Positions 9,731 to 19,014 of a stretch of DNA of 64,000 bases are shown piece by piece; the first letter of the stretch is position 1, and every line of letters starts with the position of its first letter. Both the position numbers and the translations under genes were made by a program. Source of the stretch: Aminobacter aminovorans. GTDB taxonomy: Bacteria > Pseudomonadota > Alphaproteobacteria > Rhizobiales > Rhizobiaceae. Where the stretch lies: positions 738,501 to 802,500 of the forward strand of contig NZ_UFSM01000001.1 of the NCBI RefSeq assembly GCF_900445235.1, read 5' to 3'. The notes under the pieces were generated by a model, which saw nothing but the letters and a program-made list of their open reading frames with translations, ran no database searches and was not told the origin of the DNA.

Positions 9731-9758
9731 AAGCCCGGCCTCTGCGCCGGGCTTTTTC
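9731..9758 (+). terminator. rho-independent terminator of secB
   Basis: Perfect 9-bp stem (AAGCCCGGC / GCCGGGCTT) with a six-base loop (CTCTGC), followed by T residues, 29 bp after the secB stop. The A-rich left arm could also serve the convergent dnaQ transcript. Confidence 0.88.
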
Positions 9759-9771
9759 GTTGGGGTCAGTT

Positions 9772-10479
9772 CTATTCGGCTGGTGAAAGCAGTTTGGCCC
9801 AAAGGGCCTTTTCACCAAGGCCGCCGACGAGCTTGTCGTGGGCGGCAAGTTCAGCCTCGGTCAGGCGCGGCGGCAACGGCTCGGGGCGTACGGCGACGAC
9901 AATCTCGATCTGCCTCGTATTGCCGCCGCCATTGGCCGACGAGAAATTCTCCAGCACCAGCGCCGACTGCTTGCCGCCGATCAGTTCGATATAGACCTCG
10001 GCCAGAAGCTCGGAATCGAGCAAGGCACCGTGTTTGGTGCGGCGGCTGTTGTCGATACCATAGCGCCGGCATAACGCGTCGAGCGAGTTCGGGCCCATCG
10101 GATGCTTGCGGCGAGCAAGCGCCAGCGTGTCGATCAGGCGGTCGGGCTCGATCGCCGGCTGGTCGAGCCGGGCGAATTCGGCATTGATGAAGCCAATATC
10201 GAAAGTGCCGTTATGGGCGACAAGCTTGGCGCCATCGATGAACTCGATGAACTCGTCGATGATCTCGGGAAAAGTCGGCTTGCCCTCGAGGTCGGCGTTG
10301 GAGATGCCATGCACATCCTGCGCGTCCGGGTGAACCTGTCGCCCCTGCGGGTTGATGTATTTGTGGAAGGTGTTGCCGGTCGGAAAGCGATTGATCATCT
10401 CGATCGCGCCGATTTCGATCACGCGGTCCTCGCGGTTGTCGAGGCCTGTGGTTTCGGTGTCGAAAATGATCTCGCGCAA
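9772..10479 (-). CDS. dnaQ: DNA polymerase III subunit epsilon
   Basis: 3'-5' proofreading exonuclease of the replicative polymerase, about 235 residues. DEDDh motifs are all present: FDTETTGL (Exo I, near residue 6), HNGTFDIGFINAEF (Exo II) and HGALLDSELLAEVYIEL (Exo III with the H-x4-D pattern). I place the start at a TTG at 10479 because a perfect AAGGAG lies 9 nt upstream and it gives the canonical N-terminus (M)REIIFDTETTG. An ATG at 10506 would include that Shine-Dalgarno sequence inside the gene. It is 70 bp downstream of coaE and probably in the same leftward transcript. Confidence 0.93.
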   Translation of the reverse strand: MREIIFDTETTGLDNREDRVIEIGAIEMINRFPTGNTFHKYINPQGRQVHPDAQDVHGISNADLEGKPTFPEIIDEFIEFIDGAKLVAHNGTFDIGFINAEFARLDQPAIEPDRLIDTLALARRKHPMGPNSLDALCRRYGIDNSRRTKHGALLDSELLAEVYIELIGGKQSALVLENFSSANGGGNTRQIEIVVAVRPEPLPPRLTEAELAAHDKLVGGLGEKALWAKLLSPAE

Positions 10480-10549
10480 ATGCTGATTCTCCTTGGCCGA
10501 CAGCATGCCCTCCCGAGCAGCCGGCGAACAAGTGCGGCGATCAGCCTGC

Positions 10550-11140
10550 TTAGGGCTTACCCACCATCAATTGGGCAACGATGGCTTGAACTGCGGCCCG
10601 CGCCGGCTCCAGTCCATTGCCGGTGTCGACGATGTAGTCGGCAAGCTTGCGCTTTTCAGCGTCGGGAAGCTGCTTGGCGAGGATCGCCTCGAATTTCTGC
10701 TCGGTCATTCCCGGGCGCGCCAGAACGCGTTCGCGCTGGACATCGGCGGGCGCGGTGACAACCACGACCGCATCGACACGACCCCTGCCATTGGTCTCGA
10801 ACAGAAGCGGGATGTCGAGGACGGCGATGGGCGCACCGGCTGCGCGGCTGCGCTCCAGAAAGGCGTTGGCGTCGGCACGAACGAGCGGATGGATGATGCT
10901 CTCAAGCTTCTTCAGCGCCGCGGTATCGCCCAGCACGTGGCGGGAAAGCTCGATGCGGTCGACGACACCATCCCTCACGGTTCCCGGGAAGGCGGATTCG
11001 ATCAGAGGGGCAGCCTGGCCGGCATAGAGGCGATGCACCGCCTCGTCGGAATCGTGAACCGGAACGCCGGCCTCCACGAACATCTTCGCCGTCGTCGACT
11101 TGCCCATACCGATCGATCCCGTCAGCCCGAGAACGATCAT
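10550..11140 (-). CDS. coaE: dephospho-CoA kinase
   Basis: Last enzyme of coenzyme A synthesis, phosphorylating the 3'-hydroxyl of dephospho-CoA. It has 196 residues, beginning [16 protein letters not shown] with the P-loop GSIGMGKST at about 8-16. The lid and substrate segments [19 protein letters not shown] and [14 protein letters not shown] are typical. Overlaps the aroE stop by 4 bp (ATGA), so it is translationally coupled within maf-aroE-coaE-dnaQ, an order conserved in rhizobia. Confidence 0.96.
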   Translation of the reverse strand: MIVLGLTGSIGMGKSTTAKMFVEAGVPVHDSDEAVHRLYAGQAAPLIESAFPGTVRDGVVDRIELSRHVLGDTAALKKLESIIHPLVRADANAFLERSRAAGAPIAVLDIPLLFETNGRGRVDAVVVVTAPADVQRERVLARPGMTEQKFEAILAKQLPDAEKRKLADYIVDTGNGLEPARAAVQAIVAQLMVGKP

Positions 11141-11976
11141 TTCTTGGCGTCCAGATCGGCGACGATCAGGTTGCGCAGATCGGCAGTAACCTCGGGCCGG
11201 TGGCCGAACCAGCGTTCGAAGCCGGGCACCGCCTGATGCAACAGCATGCCGAGCCCGTCGACAGTCTTTAGCCCACGCGCCCTGGCTGCGGCGAGCATCG
11301 GTGTCTCGAGCGGCACATAGACAATGTCGGTGACGATGGCGTGGCCAGGCAGGGTGGATGGATCCGCAGGCAGGCCCTCGTTGCCATGCATGCCAAGCGC
11401 CGTCGTGTTGACCAGCAGCGACGCATCGCCAAGCAGCTCCGTGGTTGCCGCTTGTGGGTGCGCGCTGACGCCGTCGCCGAACTGGTCGGCAAGTTCCACC
11501 GCACGCGCGACAGTGCGGTTAACGATGCGGATGTCTTTAAAGCTACGCTGCTTAAGCGCGTGGATGATCGCCCGCGAAGCGCCGCCAGCACCCAGAACCA
11601 CGGCAACATCGCTGCTGGCAGCCCAGCCCGGTGCGAGATGGTCGAGATTGGCGGCAAATCCATAGGCGTCGGTGTTGCCGCCCCAGAGCACACCGTCATC
11701 CAGCCAGACGGTGTTGACCGCGCCGATCTGCTCAGCGGCTTCGTCGCGGCGCTGGACCGCGGCGAAGGCAGCTTCTTTGTGCGGGATGGTGACGTTGCCA
11801 CCACGCAATCCGGCCGCGGAAAGCCCGGCGAGGAAAGCTGCAAAATCCCTTGGCGCGACATCGATCGCGGTGTAACTGCCGTCGATGCCGTAACGTTTCA
11901 GCCAATGGCCATGGATTTTCGGCGAGCGCGAATGCGCGATCGGATGGCCGCAGACGAACGCCTTCAACTCAGCCAT
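11137..11976 (-). CDS. aroE: shikimate dehydrogenase
   Basis: NADPH-dependent reduction of 3-dehydroshikimate in the chorismate pathway. It has 279 residues starting [20 protein letters not shown]; the SRSP substrate-binding motif is near residue 14. [11 protein letters not shown] carries the catalytic lysine, the nucleotide-binding turn is [11 protein letters not shown], and [18 protein letters not shown] is the conserved C-terminal block. The start at 11976 gives an 8-bp overlap with maf. A longer in-frame extension upstream is a shadow of maf. Confidence 0.95.
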   Translation of the reverse strand: MAELKAFVCGHPIAHSRSPKIHGHWLKRYGIDGSYTAIDVAPRDFAAFLAGLSAAGLRGGNVTIPHKEAAFAAVQRRDEAAEQIGAVNTVWLDDGVLWGGNTDAYGFAANLDHLAPGWAASSDVAVVLGAGGASRAIIHALKQRSFKDIRIVNRTVARAVELADQFGDGVSAHPQAATTELLGDASLLVNTTALGMHGNEGLPADPSTLPGHAIVTDIVYVPLETPMLAAARARGLKTVDGLGMLLHQAVPGFERWFGHRPEVTADLRNLIVADLDAKK

Positions 11977-12568
11977 CGATGGCTCCGAGCTGACGCAATT
12001 CCTTGAGCACGGGCAGCAGCGGCAAACCGACGATGGTGAAATGGTCGCCTTCGACCTTCTCGAACAGCTGGATGCCTTCGCCTTCAATCTGGTAGGCGCC
12101 GACGCTCGACAGCGCCTTCTTGCCGACACGGGCAAGGTGGCGGCCGATGAAGGCTGGATCGAGTTCGCGCATCGTCAGCGACGCAATCGCCACATGGCGC
12201 CACAAGGTTTCGCCGTCACGCACCAGCACCACGGCGCTGTTGAGCTGATGGGTCTTGCCGGACAGCTTCAGCAGATGGCGGCGCGCGCCTTCCATGTCGT
12301 CCGGTTTGTGGAACACTTCGTCGCCGAGCGACAGCGTCTGGTCGCAACCGAGTACCAGCCGGCCGGGATGCTCTTCGCTGACCGCCACCGCCTTGGCCTC
12401 GGCCAGCACCAGGGCTACCTCCTCGGGCGTAGCCCCACTTTCGGCCAGCGGCGCTTCCAGCGCCCGTTCGTCAAGATCGGCCGGGATTGCGTCGACGGCC
12501 ACGCCGGCGCTTTCGAGCATGGCTTTGCGGAAGGGGCTTCCGGAAGCAAGGATAAGTTTTTCGGTCAC
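11969..12568 (-). CDS. maf: Maf-family nucleoside triphosphate pyrophosphatase
   Basis: House-cleaning pyrophosphatase of 199 residues that hydrolyses non-canonical or modified NTPs. The start is a GTG at 12568, giving (M)[19 protein letters not shown]. The S-G-S-x-x-R phosphate-binding motif is at the N-terminus; [19 protein letters not shown] contains the active-site aspartate, and [20 protein letters not shown] is the C-terminal block. The frame is open upstream of the GTG, but nothing there is conserved. It lies about 50 bp downstream of ppsR and overlaps aroE by 8 bp. Confidence 0.93.
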   Translation of the reverse strand: MTEKLILASGSPFRKAMLESAGVAVDAIPADLDERALEAPLAESGATPEEVALVLAEAKAVAVSEEHPGRLVLGCDQTLSLGDEVFHKPDDMEGARRHLLKLSGKTHQLNSAVVLVRDGETLWRHVAIASLTMRELDPAFIGRHLARVGKKALSSVGAYQIEGEGIQLFEKVEGDHFTIVGLPLLPVLKELRQLGAIDG

Positions 12569-12621
12569 TGGTATTGCCTGAAAACGAACCGCGCAGGCGG
12601 TGTTGCTGGGTGCTTTTGGTC

Positions 12622-13443
12622 CTAGCGGCTCTTGTTGCGCAGGGCAACGATCGCGGCGGCCGTTTCCTCGATGGAGCGGCGGCTGACATCGATCATCGGC
12701 CAATTGTGCTTGGTGCAGATCTTGCGCGCATAGGCCAGTTCCTCGGTGATCGAGGCGCGGTCGATATATTCCTGAGCGTCGAAAGCCATCGTCGTGCCGA
12801 GGATGCGGTTCTGGCGCACATGCGAGATTCGCTCGGCGGTAGCGATCAGGCCGACGACCAGCGGCTTCTCCGCCTTGACCAGGCTGTCGGGCACCGGAAC
12901 GCCGAGCACGATCGGGATGTTGGCGGTCTTGATGCCGCGATTGGCAAGATAGATGCTCGTCGGCGTCTTCGACGTCCTCGATATGCCGATCAGCACGACA
13001 TCAGCCTGTTCCATATCGGCAGGCAGTTGGCCGTCGTCATGCTCCATGGTGAAGTTGAGCGCGTCGATGCGGCGGAAATATTCCGCGTCGAGAACGTGCT
13101 GCGCGCCGACACGGCGGCCCGCCGGCGCGCCGAGATAGGACTGGAATACCGACAGCACCGGCTCGAGCACCGAAACGCATGGCAGGCCCATCGACGCGCA
13201 GCGGCTGTCGATGAGGCCGGCAAGGTGCTGGTCGACGACGGTGTAAAGCACGATACCCGGTTCTTCCTCGATGTCGTCGAACACCTTCATCAACTGCTTT
13301 TCGGTGCGGATCAGCGGGTAGATGTGCTCGATCGCCCGCGCATCCTTGTATTGCGCCGACGCCGCGCGCCCAGCCGCCAGAAGCGTCTCGCCGGTGGCGT
13401 CGGAAATCAGATGCAGATGGAAGAAGCTCTGGGGTTTGTTCAC
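12622..13443 (-). CDS. ppsR: bifunctional kinase/pyrophosphorylase of the PpsR/DUF299 family
   Basis: Regulatory protein of 273 residues that phosphorylates and dephosphorylates PEP synthase or pyruvate phosphate dikinase, using ADP as donor in characterised members. The start [20 protein letters not shown] and the P-loop-like [11 protein letters not shown] near residue 150 are diagnostic. Neither target enzyme is encoded in this window, so which one it controls is not visible. It is the first gene of the leftward ppsR-maf-aroE-coaE-dnaQ run and borders the proposed origin, as its homologue does in Caulobacter and other alphaproteobacteria. Confidence 0.95.
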   Translation of the reverse strand: MNKPQSFFHLHLISDATGETLLAAGRAASAQYKDARAIEHIYPLIRTEKQLMKVFDDIEEEPGIVLYTVVDQHLAGLIDSRCASMGLPCVSVLEPVLSVFQSYLGAPAGRRVGAQHVLDAEYFRRIDALNFTMEHDDGQLPADMEQADVVLIGISRTSKTPTSIYLANRGIKTANIPIVLGVPVPDSLVKAEKPLVVGLIATAERISHVRQNRILGTTMAFDAQEYIDRASITEELAYARKICTKHNWPMIDVSRRSIEETAAAIVALRNKSR

Positions 13444-13843
13444 AGCGGGCGCCTGGGTCTGTGGTCAAATGTGGATAAACGGGCGGTTCGGCCCGAAGCG
13501 GTGGTCGCGACTGTATCAGATGACGACTTGTCCACAATTCGCGTCGCTGTCTGTTTCGATTCAGCGGCGGGGAGTATTGTGGGGATAGTTTTTTAGTCCC
13601 CAGCTGTCCACAGAATCAGCACGCACGATAGGTCCGGCTAGATTCCTGATTCAAATCGCCGAATCCGCTTGCTGCCCGAAGTTTTCCCCGCTGGCGAAAA
13701 CGGCCGCGCGTCACTATGACAAGTGGATATCTGAGGCCGCCTATGGACAGGTCGGAATTCTCGATTCCAACAGACTCTAAGAATTAGAAGAATCCTTCAG
13801 AATAAATTTTTGTTTATAGAAGGCTCAAGGAAAGGCAGACCTG
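13444..13843. other. oriC: probable chromosomal replication origin (oriC), ppsR-hemE intergenic region
   Basis: A 400-bp gene-free stretch between divergent ppsR and hemE, the place where oriC lies in Caulobacter and several Rhizobiales. Seen directly: a perfect DnaA box TGTGGATAA at 13470-13478; a one-mismatch box TTGTCCACA at 13528-13536; two-mismatch candidates CTGTCCACA at 13604-13612 and AGTGGATAT near 13722; and an AT-rich stretch at about 13777-13822 next to hemE, a candidate unwinding element. Eight GANTC (CcrM) sites start at 13558, 13613, 13641, 13648, 13661, 13763, 13773 and 13790; fewer than one would be expected in that span. I see no clear CtrA pair (TTAA-N7-TTAA). Origin function is inferred from position and motifs. 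Confidence 0.8.
13470..13478 (-). other. perfect DnaA box
   Basis: TGTGGATAA is the exact complement of the consensus TTATCCACA. It sits 26 bp before the ppsR start, at the ppsR edge of the proposed origin, so DnaA binding here could also affect ppsR expression. Confidence 0.8.
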
Positions 13844-14878
13844 ATGCCCGTGAAACGCGCCCTGCTCCAAGTGCTGAAAGGCGAGAGCCTCGAGGTTCCG
13901 CCGCTCTGGATGATGCGCCAGGCAGGCCGCTATCTCCCGGAATATCGGGAGAGCCGAAAGAAGGCCGGAAGTTTCCTCGATCTCTGCTACAACCCCGACT
14001 TCGCCGTTGAAGTGACGCTGCAGCCGATCCGACGCTTCGACTTCGATGCCTCGATCCTGTTCTCGGACATTCTCGTCGTTCCGCACGCGCTCGGTCGCGA
14101 CCTGCGCTTCGAAGAGGGCCGTGGACCTCTGATGACGCCGATCGCCGCGGACGAAGTTGCTGCGCTTGACGGTGAAAAGTTTCACGTGAATCTCGAACCG
14201 GTCTACGAAACCGTGCGCCGGTTGCGCCGCGAACTGCCCGAGAAAACGACACTGATCGGTTTCTGTGGCGCGCCATGGACTGTCGCCACCTACATGATCG
14301 CCGGGCATGGCACGCCTGACCAGGCGCCGGCGCGGCTGTTTGCCTATCGAGAGCCGGAAGCGATGGCGCGGTTGCTGCAAATCCTCGCCGACCATTCTGC
14401 CGCCTATCTCATCCGCCAGATCGAAGCCGGCGCCGACGTCGTTCAGATCTTCGATTCCTGGTCGGGCGTGCTCGACGAGGCGACGTTCGAGGCCTGTTGC
14501 GTCAAGCCGGTCACTGAAATCGTGCGCAAGGTCCGCGCGGTCTATCCCGATGTTCCGATCATCGGCTTCCCGAAAGGCGCCGGTGCGCAGCTCGACAGCT
14601 ACAGGCAGCGCACCGGCGTCACGGGCCTCGGCCTCGACTGGACGGTGCCACTGAGCCAGGCGCAGCGTCTGCAGGCCGGAGGGGCCGTGCAGGGCAATCT
14701 CGACCCACTCAGGCTGGTCGTCGGCGGCAAGGCTCTGGAAGAGGGCGTGGACGCCATCCTGAAGGCTCTGGTCGCCGGTCCACTGATCTTCAATCTCGGC
14801 CATGGCATTACGCCAGAGACACCCGTGGCGCATGTCGAGGCGATGGTCCGGCAGGTGCGAAAGGCAACAGGCCGATGA
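13844..14878 (+). CDS. hemE: uroporphyrinogen decarboxylase
   Basis: Converts uroporphyrinogen III to coproporphyrinogen III in heme synthesis. It has 344 residues. [18 protein letters not shown] near the N-terminus is the hallmark substrate-binding block; [20 protein letters not shown] and [15 protein letters not shown] are also diagnostic. AAGGAAAGG lies upstream of the ATG. It borders the proposed origin and overlaps hemJ by 4 bp, so two heme genes are coupled. A near-parS sequence lies inside it at 14179-14192. Confidence 0.97.
   Translation: MPVKRALLQVLKGESLEVPPLWMMRQAGRYLPEYRESRKKAGSFLDLCYNPDFAVEVTLQPIRRFDFDASILFSDILVVPHALGRDLRFEEGRGPLMTPIAADEVAALDGEKFHVNLEPVYETVRRLRRELPEKTTLIGFCGAPWTVATYMIAGHGTPDQAPARLFAYREPEAMARLLQILADHSAAYLIRQIEAGADVVQIFDSWSGVLDEATFEACCVKPVTEIVRKVRAVYPDVPIIGFPKGAGAQLDSYRQRTGVTGLGLDWTVPLSQAQRLQAGGAVQGNLDPLRLVVGGKALEEGVDAILKALVAGPLIFNLGHGITPETPVAHVEAMVRQVRKATGR
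14179..14192. other. parS: near-consensus parS site inside hemE
   Basis: GTTTCACGTGAATC matches the parS core GTTTCACGTGAAAC at 13 of 14 positions. It lies about 0.5 kb from the proposed origin and within coding sequence. ParB binding is inferred; the exact core elsewhere in the window (20414 and 22419) supports the reading. Confidence 0.55.
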
Positions 14879-15414
14879 GCGGCCAGAACGTCGGACCGTC
14901 GAGCGGTGTGACGGCGGCCAAGCGAGCCGTCTTCGCCATCGTCGTCCTGGTTGCGCTGACGGCTTTGCTTTTCCTTGCGGCACCTGATGGCTTCTATCCC
15001 TGGGCCAAGGCGATCCATGTCATTGCGGTGATCTCGTGGATGGCCGGCATGCTCTATCTGCCGCGGCTGTTCGTCTATCATGTCGACGCGGAGAAGGGGT
15101 CGGTGCAATCCGAGACCTTCAAGGTGATGGAGCGCCGGCTGCTGCGCGCCATCATCAATCCGGCGATGATCGTCACCTGGGTGTTCGGGCTGTGGTTGGC
15201 CTGGAAGGGCTTCGACTTCGCCGGTGGCTGGCTGCATGCCAAACTGGCTGCGGTGCTGCTGCTTTCAGGCGTGCATGGCTATCTCTCGGCGTCGGTCCGG
15301 CGCTTTGCCGAGGACCGTAACGAAAAGCCTTCGCGCCACTGGCGCATCGTCAATGAGATCCCGACGTTGCTGATGATCGTCATTGTCATACTGGTGGTTG
15401 TAAAGCCTTTTTGA
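14875..15414 (+). CDS. hemJ: protoporphyrinogen oxidase HemJ
   Basis: Membrane protein of 179 residues that oxidises protoporphyrinogen IX in bacteria lacking HemG/HemY. The characteristic block [20 protein letters not shown] holds the conserved histidine and WMAG motif; [19 protein letters not shown] and [20 protein letters not shown] follow. About four to five membrane helices. It overlaps the hemE stop by 4 bp. Placement next to hemE and upstream of rho is the usual alphaproteobacterial order. Confidence 0.93.
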   Translation: MSGQNVGPSSGVTAAKRAVFAIVVLVALTALLFLAAPDGFYPWAKAIHVIAVISWMAGMLYLPRLFVYHVDAEKGSVQSETFKVMERRLLRAIINPAMIVTWVFGLWLAWKGFDFAGGWLHAKLAAVLLLSGVHGYLSASVRRFAEDRNEKPSRHWRIVNEIPTLLMIVIVILVVVKPF

Positions 15415-15575
15415 GTTCCTAAATTTGCTGGACTGCGCCTTGCTCTTTCGTTTCGGGAGGGCTAAAAGGCTGTTCTTCCTTCCCGCCATGCGCCGCCCCA
15501 TTTTCATTCCCTGGCCGCGCCCGGCGCTTATCGCAAAATGCCGATAGCCAACCTCCCCACGCTCAGAGTCCGTCC

Positions 15576-16841
15576 ATGCAGGAAACTAAACTCGCCGAAT
15601 TCAAGAACAAGAAGCCACCGGAGCTGATCGCCTACGCCGAATCGCTCGAGGTCGAGAACGCCAGCGTCATGCGCAAGCAGGAACTGATGTTTGCGATCCT
15701 CAAGAAGCTGGCCGGCCAGGATATCGAGATCATCGGCGACGGCGTCGTCGAGGTGCTTCAGGACGGCTTCGGCTTCCTGCGCTCGGCCAATGCCAATTAC
15801 CTTCCCGGCCCTGACGATATTTACATCTCGCCGTCGCAGATCCGGCGCTTTTCACTGAAGACCGGCGACACGGTCGAAGGCCCGATCCGCAGCCCCAAGG
15901 AAGGCGAGCGCTATTTCGCGCTGCTCAAGGTCAACACCATCAATTTCGACGATCCCGAAAAGATCCGTCACAAGATCCATTTCGACAACCTGACGCCGCT
16001 GTACCCGACCTCACGGCTCAAAATGGAAGTCGAGAACCCGACCACCAAGGACATCTCGCCGCGCGTCATCGACCTGGTGGCGCCGCTCGGCAAGGGCCAG
16101 CGCGCGCTGATCGTGGCGCAGCCGCGTACCGGCAAGACCGTGCTGCTGCAGAACATCGCGCACTCGATCACCACCAACCACCCCGAATGCTACCTGATCG
16201 TGCTTCTGATCGACGAACGTCCGGAAGAAGTGACCGACATGCAGCGCTCGGTGAAGGGCGAGGTCGTGTCCTCGACCTTTGACGAGCCGGCCGTTCGCCA
16301 CGTTCAGGTCGCCGAAATGGTCATCGAGAAGGCCAAGCGCCTCGTCGAACACGGCCGCGACGTCGTCATCCTGCTCGATTCGATCACCCGTCTCGGCCGC
16401 GCCTACAACACCGTCGTGCCGTCATCCGGCAAGGTTCTGACCGGTGGTGTCGACGCCAACGCGCTGCAGCGGCCGAAGCGCTTCTTCGGTGCCGCCCGTA
16501 ACATCGAAGAAGGTGGTTCGCTGACAATCATCGCCACCGCTCTTATCGACACCGGCAGCCGCATGGACGAAGTCATCTTCGAAGAGTTCAAGGGTACCGG
16601 CAACTCGGAAATCGTGCTGGACCGCAAGGTCGCCGACAAGCGCATCTACCCGGCGATGGACATTCTCAAGTCCGGCACCCGCAAGGAAGATTTGCTCGTC
16701 GCACGTCAGGACCTGCAGAAGATCTTCGTGCTGCGCCGTATCCTGGCGCCGATGGGAACCACCGATGCGATCGAGTTCCTCATCGACAAGCTCAAGCAGA
16801 CCAAGACCAACGCCGATTTCTTCGATTCGATGAACACCTGA
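15576..16841 (+). CDS. rho: transcription termination factor Rho
   Basis: Hexameric RNA helicase that ends transcription at rho-dependent sites. It has 421 residues. The N-terminal helix bundle is [20 protein letters not shown]; the cold-shock RNA-binding domain contains [20 protein letters not shown]; Walker A is [10 protein letters not shown] (about 181-190) and Walker B includes [16 protein letters not shown]. The Q-loop [20 protein letters not shown] is intact. About 160 bp separate it from hemJ, enough for the leader through which rho is autoregulated in other bacteria. A palindrome at 16843 follows the stop. Confidence 0.97.
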   Translation: MQETKLAEFKNKKPPELIAYAESLEVENASVMRKQELMFAILKKLAGQDIEIIGDGVVEVLQDGFGFLRSANANYLPGPDDIYISPSQIRRFSLKTGDTVEGPIRSPKEGERYFALLKVNTINFDDPEKIRHKIHFDNLTPLYPTSRLKMEVENPTTKDISPRVIDLVAPLGKGQRALIVAQPRTGKTVLLQNIAHSITTNHPECYLIVLLIDERPEEVTDMQRSVKGEVVSSTFDEPAVRHVQVAEMVIEKAKRLVEHGRDVVILLDSITRLGRAYNTVVPSSGKVLTGGVDANALQRPKRFFGAARNIEEGGSLTIIATALIDTGSRMDEVIFEEFKGTGNSEIVLDRKVADKRIYPAMDILKSGTRKEDLLVARQDLQKIFVLRRILAPMGTTDAIEFLIDKLKQTKTNADFFDSMNT

Positions 16842-16842
16842 C

Positions 16843-16886
16843 GCATCGCCCCGAAAATCGTAGGCGATTTTCGAAAAGCACGATGC
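16843..16886. repeat. palindromic intergenic element / candidate terminator after rho
   Basis: A perfect 9-bp inner stem (CGAAAATCG at 16852 / CGATTTTCG at 16865, loop TAGG) is flanked by outer arms GCATCG and CGATGC. This form, with GAAAATCG...CGATTTTC inside GCATCG...CGATGC, is familiar from many rhizobial intergenic spacers, so it is probably a dispersed palindromic repeat. It lies between convergent rho and the thioredoxin-domain gene and may end both transcripts. Confidence 0.7.
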
Positions 16887-16934
16887 GCAAACTGGAGCGT
16901 CTCTTGTGCGTCTGCCGCACGGCGTTCCGATCGG

Positions 16935-18953
16935 TCAGCGGCGGCGAAGCGCTTCTTCAAGCTTCGCCGGCTCGCTGATCACAGGCAAACAGATGAGGCC
17001 GGTGCAGAGATATGCGCCGGCCTTGTTCGTATCGGGAAGGATGTCGCCGGGCAGTCTCGCCCGCGCCGCGTCCTCACCGAGAGCCAGGAAAATGTCGACG
17101 CGGCGTGGATCCGGATTCCGATTCGCTACCGAAACAAGCACTGGCTGCTTTGGATCTTCGACGACAATCAGCTTTGAGGGTTCAATCGCCAGGATACAGG
17201 CGTTAACGATCCCGGCCTGGCCGTATTGCTGGCTCTGGATGCGGCCGGCGGCGTGTTCAGCGATTGTCGCAGCGCGTTGCTGCAACTCGATGTCGCCCGT
17301 GATGTTGGCCAGGCGCACAACGGCCTCGATGATCTGGCTGGTTGCCGAAGGTATGGCTTCGTCGATGTCGCCGCGAATGCGCATAGGCACGTCGAGGCTG
17401 TCGGAAGCGGTAAGATAGTGCCCGGTCTTGTCGGCATCGGCGTGCCAGTCCTCGAGCATTTTGACGAAACCAGCACCGTGCTCGAGATATCGCGCATCGC
17501 TTGTTGCCTCGAACAGGGAGATGGCCGCGTTGATCATCGCCGCGTAATCGCTCGACAACGCCGGATAGAGCCGTTTTTGGCCAAGACTTGAGTGCGGCAA
17601 CCGGCCCTCAGGCGTTGCTGAAGCGAGGATTGCAGCGAAGGCACGCGCCGCGGCGGCCACCCAGTCGCTTCTGCCGAGGTTACGTCCGACTTCTGCCAGT
17701 GCCATGATGGCCCAGCCGTTCCAGTCCGTGAGCGCCTTGTCATCGCGGCCGGGGCGAATGCGCTGTTCCCGTCCAGTCAGCAGGCGTTTCCTCAGACCTG
17801 AAACAAGCGCACGGTCTTTGACGGCCAGGGCACTCTGGGCCGCGTTCTGATGGATGATCGGGGCACCTTCCCAGGAATCCGGCTTGGTGATCGTGAAGTA
17901 GTTGAAAAATATAGTTGAATCTTCGCTGAGCACGTCGACTATGTGTTGCGCCGTCCAGGTGTAGAACAGCCCTTCTTCACCCTCGCTGTCGGCATCGAGG
18001 CTGGAAGCGAAGGTTCCGTCAGGCAGTTGCAACTCGCGCAACAGCCAGTCGATCGTATCTTCGATTCGTATCCGAAACAATTCATTCCCCGTGGCGGAAT
18101 AAGACCAGTTCGCTTGACGTATCAGCTGGGCGTTGTCGTAGAGCATCTTTTCGAAATGCGGCACCAGCCATTGCGCGTCCGTCGAATAGCGCGCCAGGCC
18201 GCCGCCGACATGGTCGTAGATGCCGCCGGCGAGCATATGAGCCATGCTTTCCGTCACTGCATCGCGATGCTGCTCGTTGCCTGAGCGCAGCCAGGACAGC
18301 CACAGTGTCTGCATGAAAGGCGCATTCGGGAACTTTGGGGCGCCGCGAAGCCCGCCCAGATCGTGGTCTATCATGTCGTAGATGCCAGACGCCAACGTCC
18401 CGGCCGTTTTGGCAGAGATCTCGGAGCGCGGGCTGCTACCGCCGAGGCGCTTGCCGACATGTCGGGCAAGCTCACCCGCGCTCTGCAGGATGCTGGCGCG
18501 TTTGCCGCGCCAGGCGGCATCGACAGCATTGAGCACCTGGATGAACCCCGGCCGTCCGTACCGCGCCTCGCGCGGAAAATAAGTCCCGCCCCAGAACGGC
18601 TTGGCTTCGGGGGTCAGGAACATCGTCAGCGGCCAGCCACCTTGTTCGCCCATGCTGGCGAGAGCCGCCATGTAGATCTGGTCGATGTCCGGCCGTTCCT
18701 CGCGGTCGACCTTGATGTTGACGAAGAGCCGGTTCATGACCTCCGCGACTTCGGCGTTCTCGAAGCTTTCATGGGCCATGACATGGCACCAGTGGCAGGC
18801 GGCATAACCGACCGAAAGCAGGATCGGCCGGTCGAGCCGCACCGCTTCGGCCAACGCCGCCGGCGACCACGGGCGCCAATGCACCGGGTTGTCGCCATGC
18901 TGGCGCAGATACGGGCTGCCTTCGTCTCGAAGCAGGTTTTCGTGCGGAAGCAT
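16935..18953 (-). CDS. thioredoxin-domain protein, DUF255 / YyaL (SSP411) family
   Basis: A protein of 672 residues. The N-terminal DUF255 thioredoxin-like domain (about 5-165) carries the C-x-x-C pair in GYAACHWCHVMAHESFE (Cys 53 and 56) and FVNIKVDREERPDIDQIYM. The rest is an alpha/alpha toroid like those of glycoside-processing enzymes and N-acylglucosamine epimerases (for example HFEKMLYDNAQLI, LDADSEGEEGLFYTW). Eukaryotic and bacterial relatives have no firmly known reaction. It is transcribed toward rho and divergent from mnmE, 61 bp away. Confidence 0.88.
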   Translation of the reverse strand: MLPHENLLRDEGSPYLRQHGDNPVHWRPWSPAALAEAVRLDRPILLSVGYAACHWCHVMAHESFENAEVAEVMNRLFVNIKVDREERPDIDQIYMAALASMGEQGGWPLTMFLTPEAKPFWGGTYFPREARYGRPGFIQVLNAVDAAWRGKRASILQSAGELARHVGKRLGGSSPRSEISAKTAGTLASGIYDMIDHDLGGLRGAPKFPNAPFMQTLWLSWLRSGNEQHRDAVTESMAHMLAGGIYDHVGGGLARYSTDAQWLVPHFEKMLYDNAQLIRQANWSYSATGNELFRIRIEDTIDWLLRELQLPDGTFASSLDADSEGEEGLFYTWTAQHIVDVLSEDSTIFFNYFTITKPDSWEGAPIIHQNAAQSALAVKDRALVSGLRKRLLTGREQRIRPGRDDKALTDWNGWAIMALAEVGRNLGRSDWVAAAARAFAAILASATPEGRLPHSSLGQKRLYPALSSDYAAMINAAISLFEATSDARYLEHGAGFVKMLEDWHADADKTGHYLTASDSLDVPMRIRGDIDEAIPSATSQIIEAVVRLANITGDIELQQRAATIAEHAAGRIQSQQYGQAGIVNACILAIEPSKLIVVEDPKQPVLVSVANRNPDPRRVDIFLALGEDAARARLPGDILPDTNKAGAYLCTGLICLPVISEPAKLEEALRRR

Positions 18954-19014
18954 GTGGCAAGCCCAAAACAGTGATATGACGCGTCAACCTAGGGCGCTTC
19001 CAAGAGACCGGCAA

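Noticed and set aside
12574..13596. A 340-codon plus-strand frame running through the ppsR region into the origin
   Set aside because: Antisense of ppsR and maf with no conserved motif; the right end lies in the origin.
18889..19014. Upstream extension of mnmE
   Set aside because: It would overlap the divergent thioredoxin-domain gene and is not family-like; MLFTDSIAALSSG at 19015 is the natural start.
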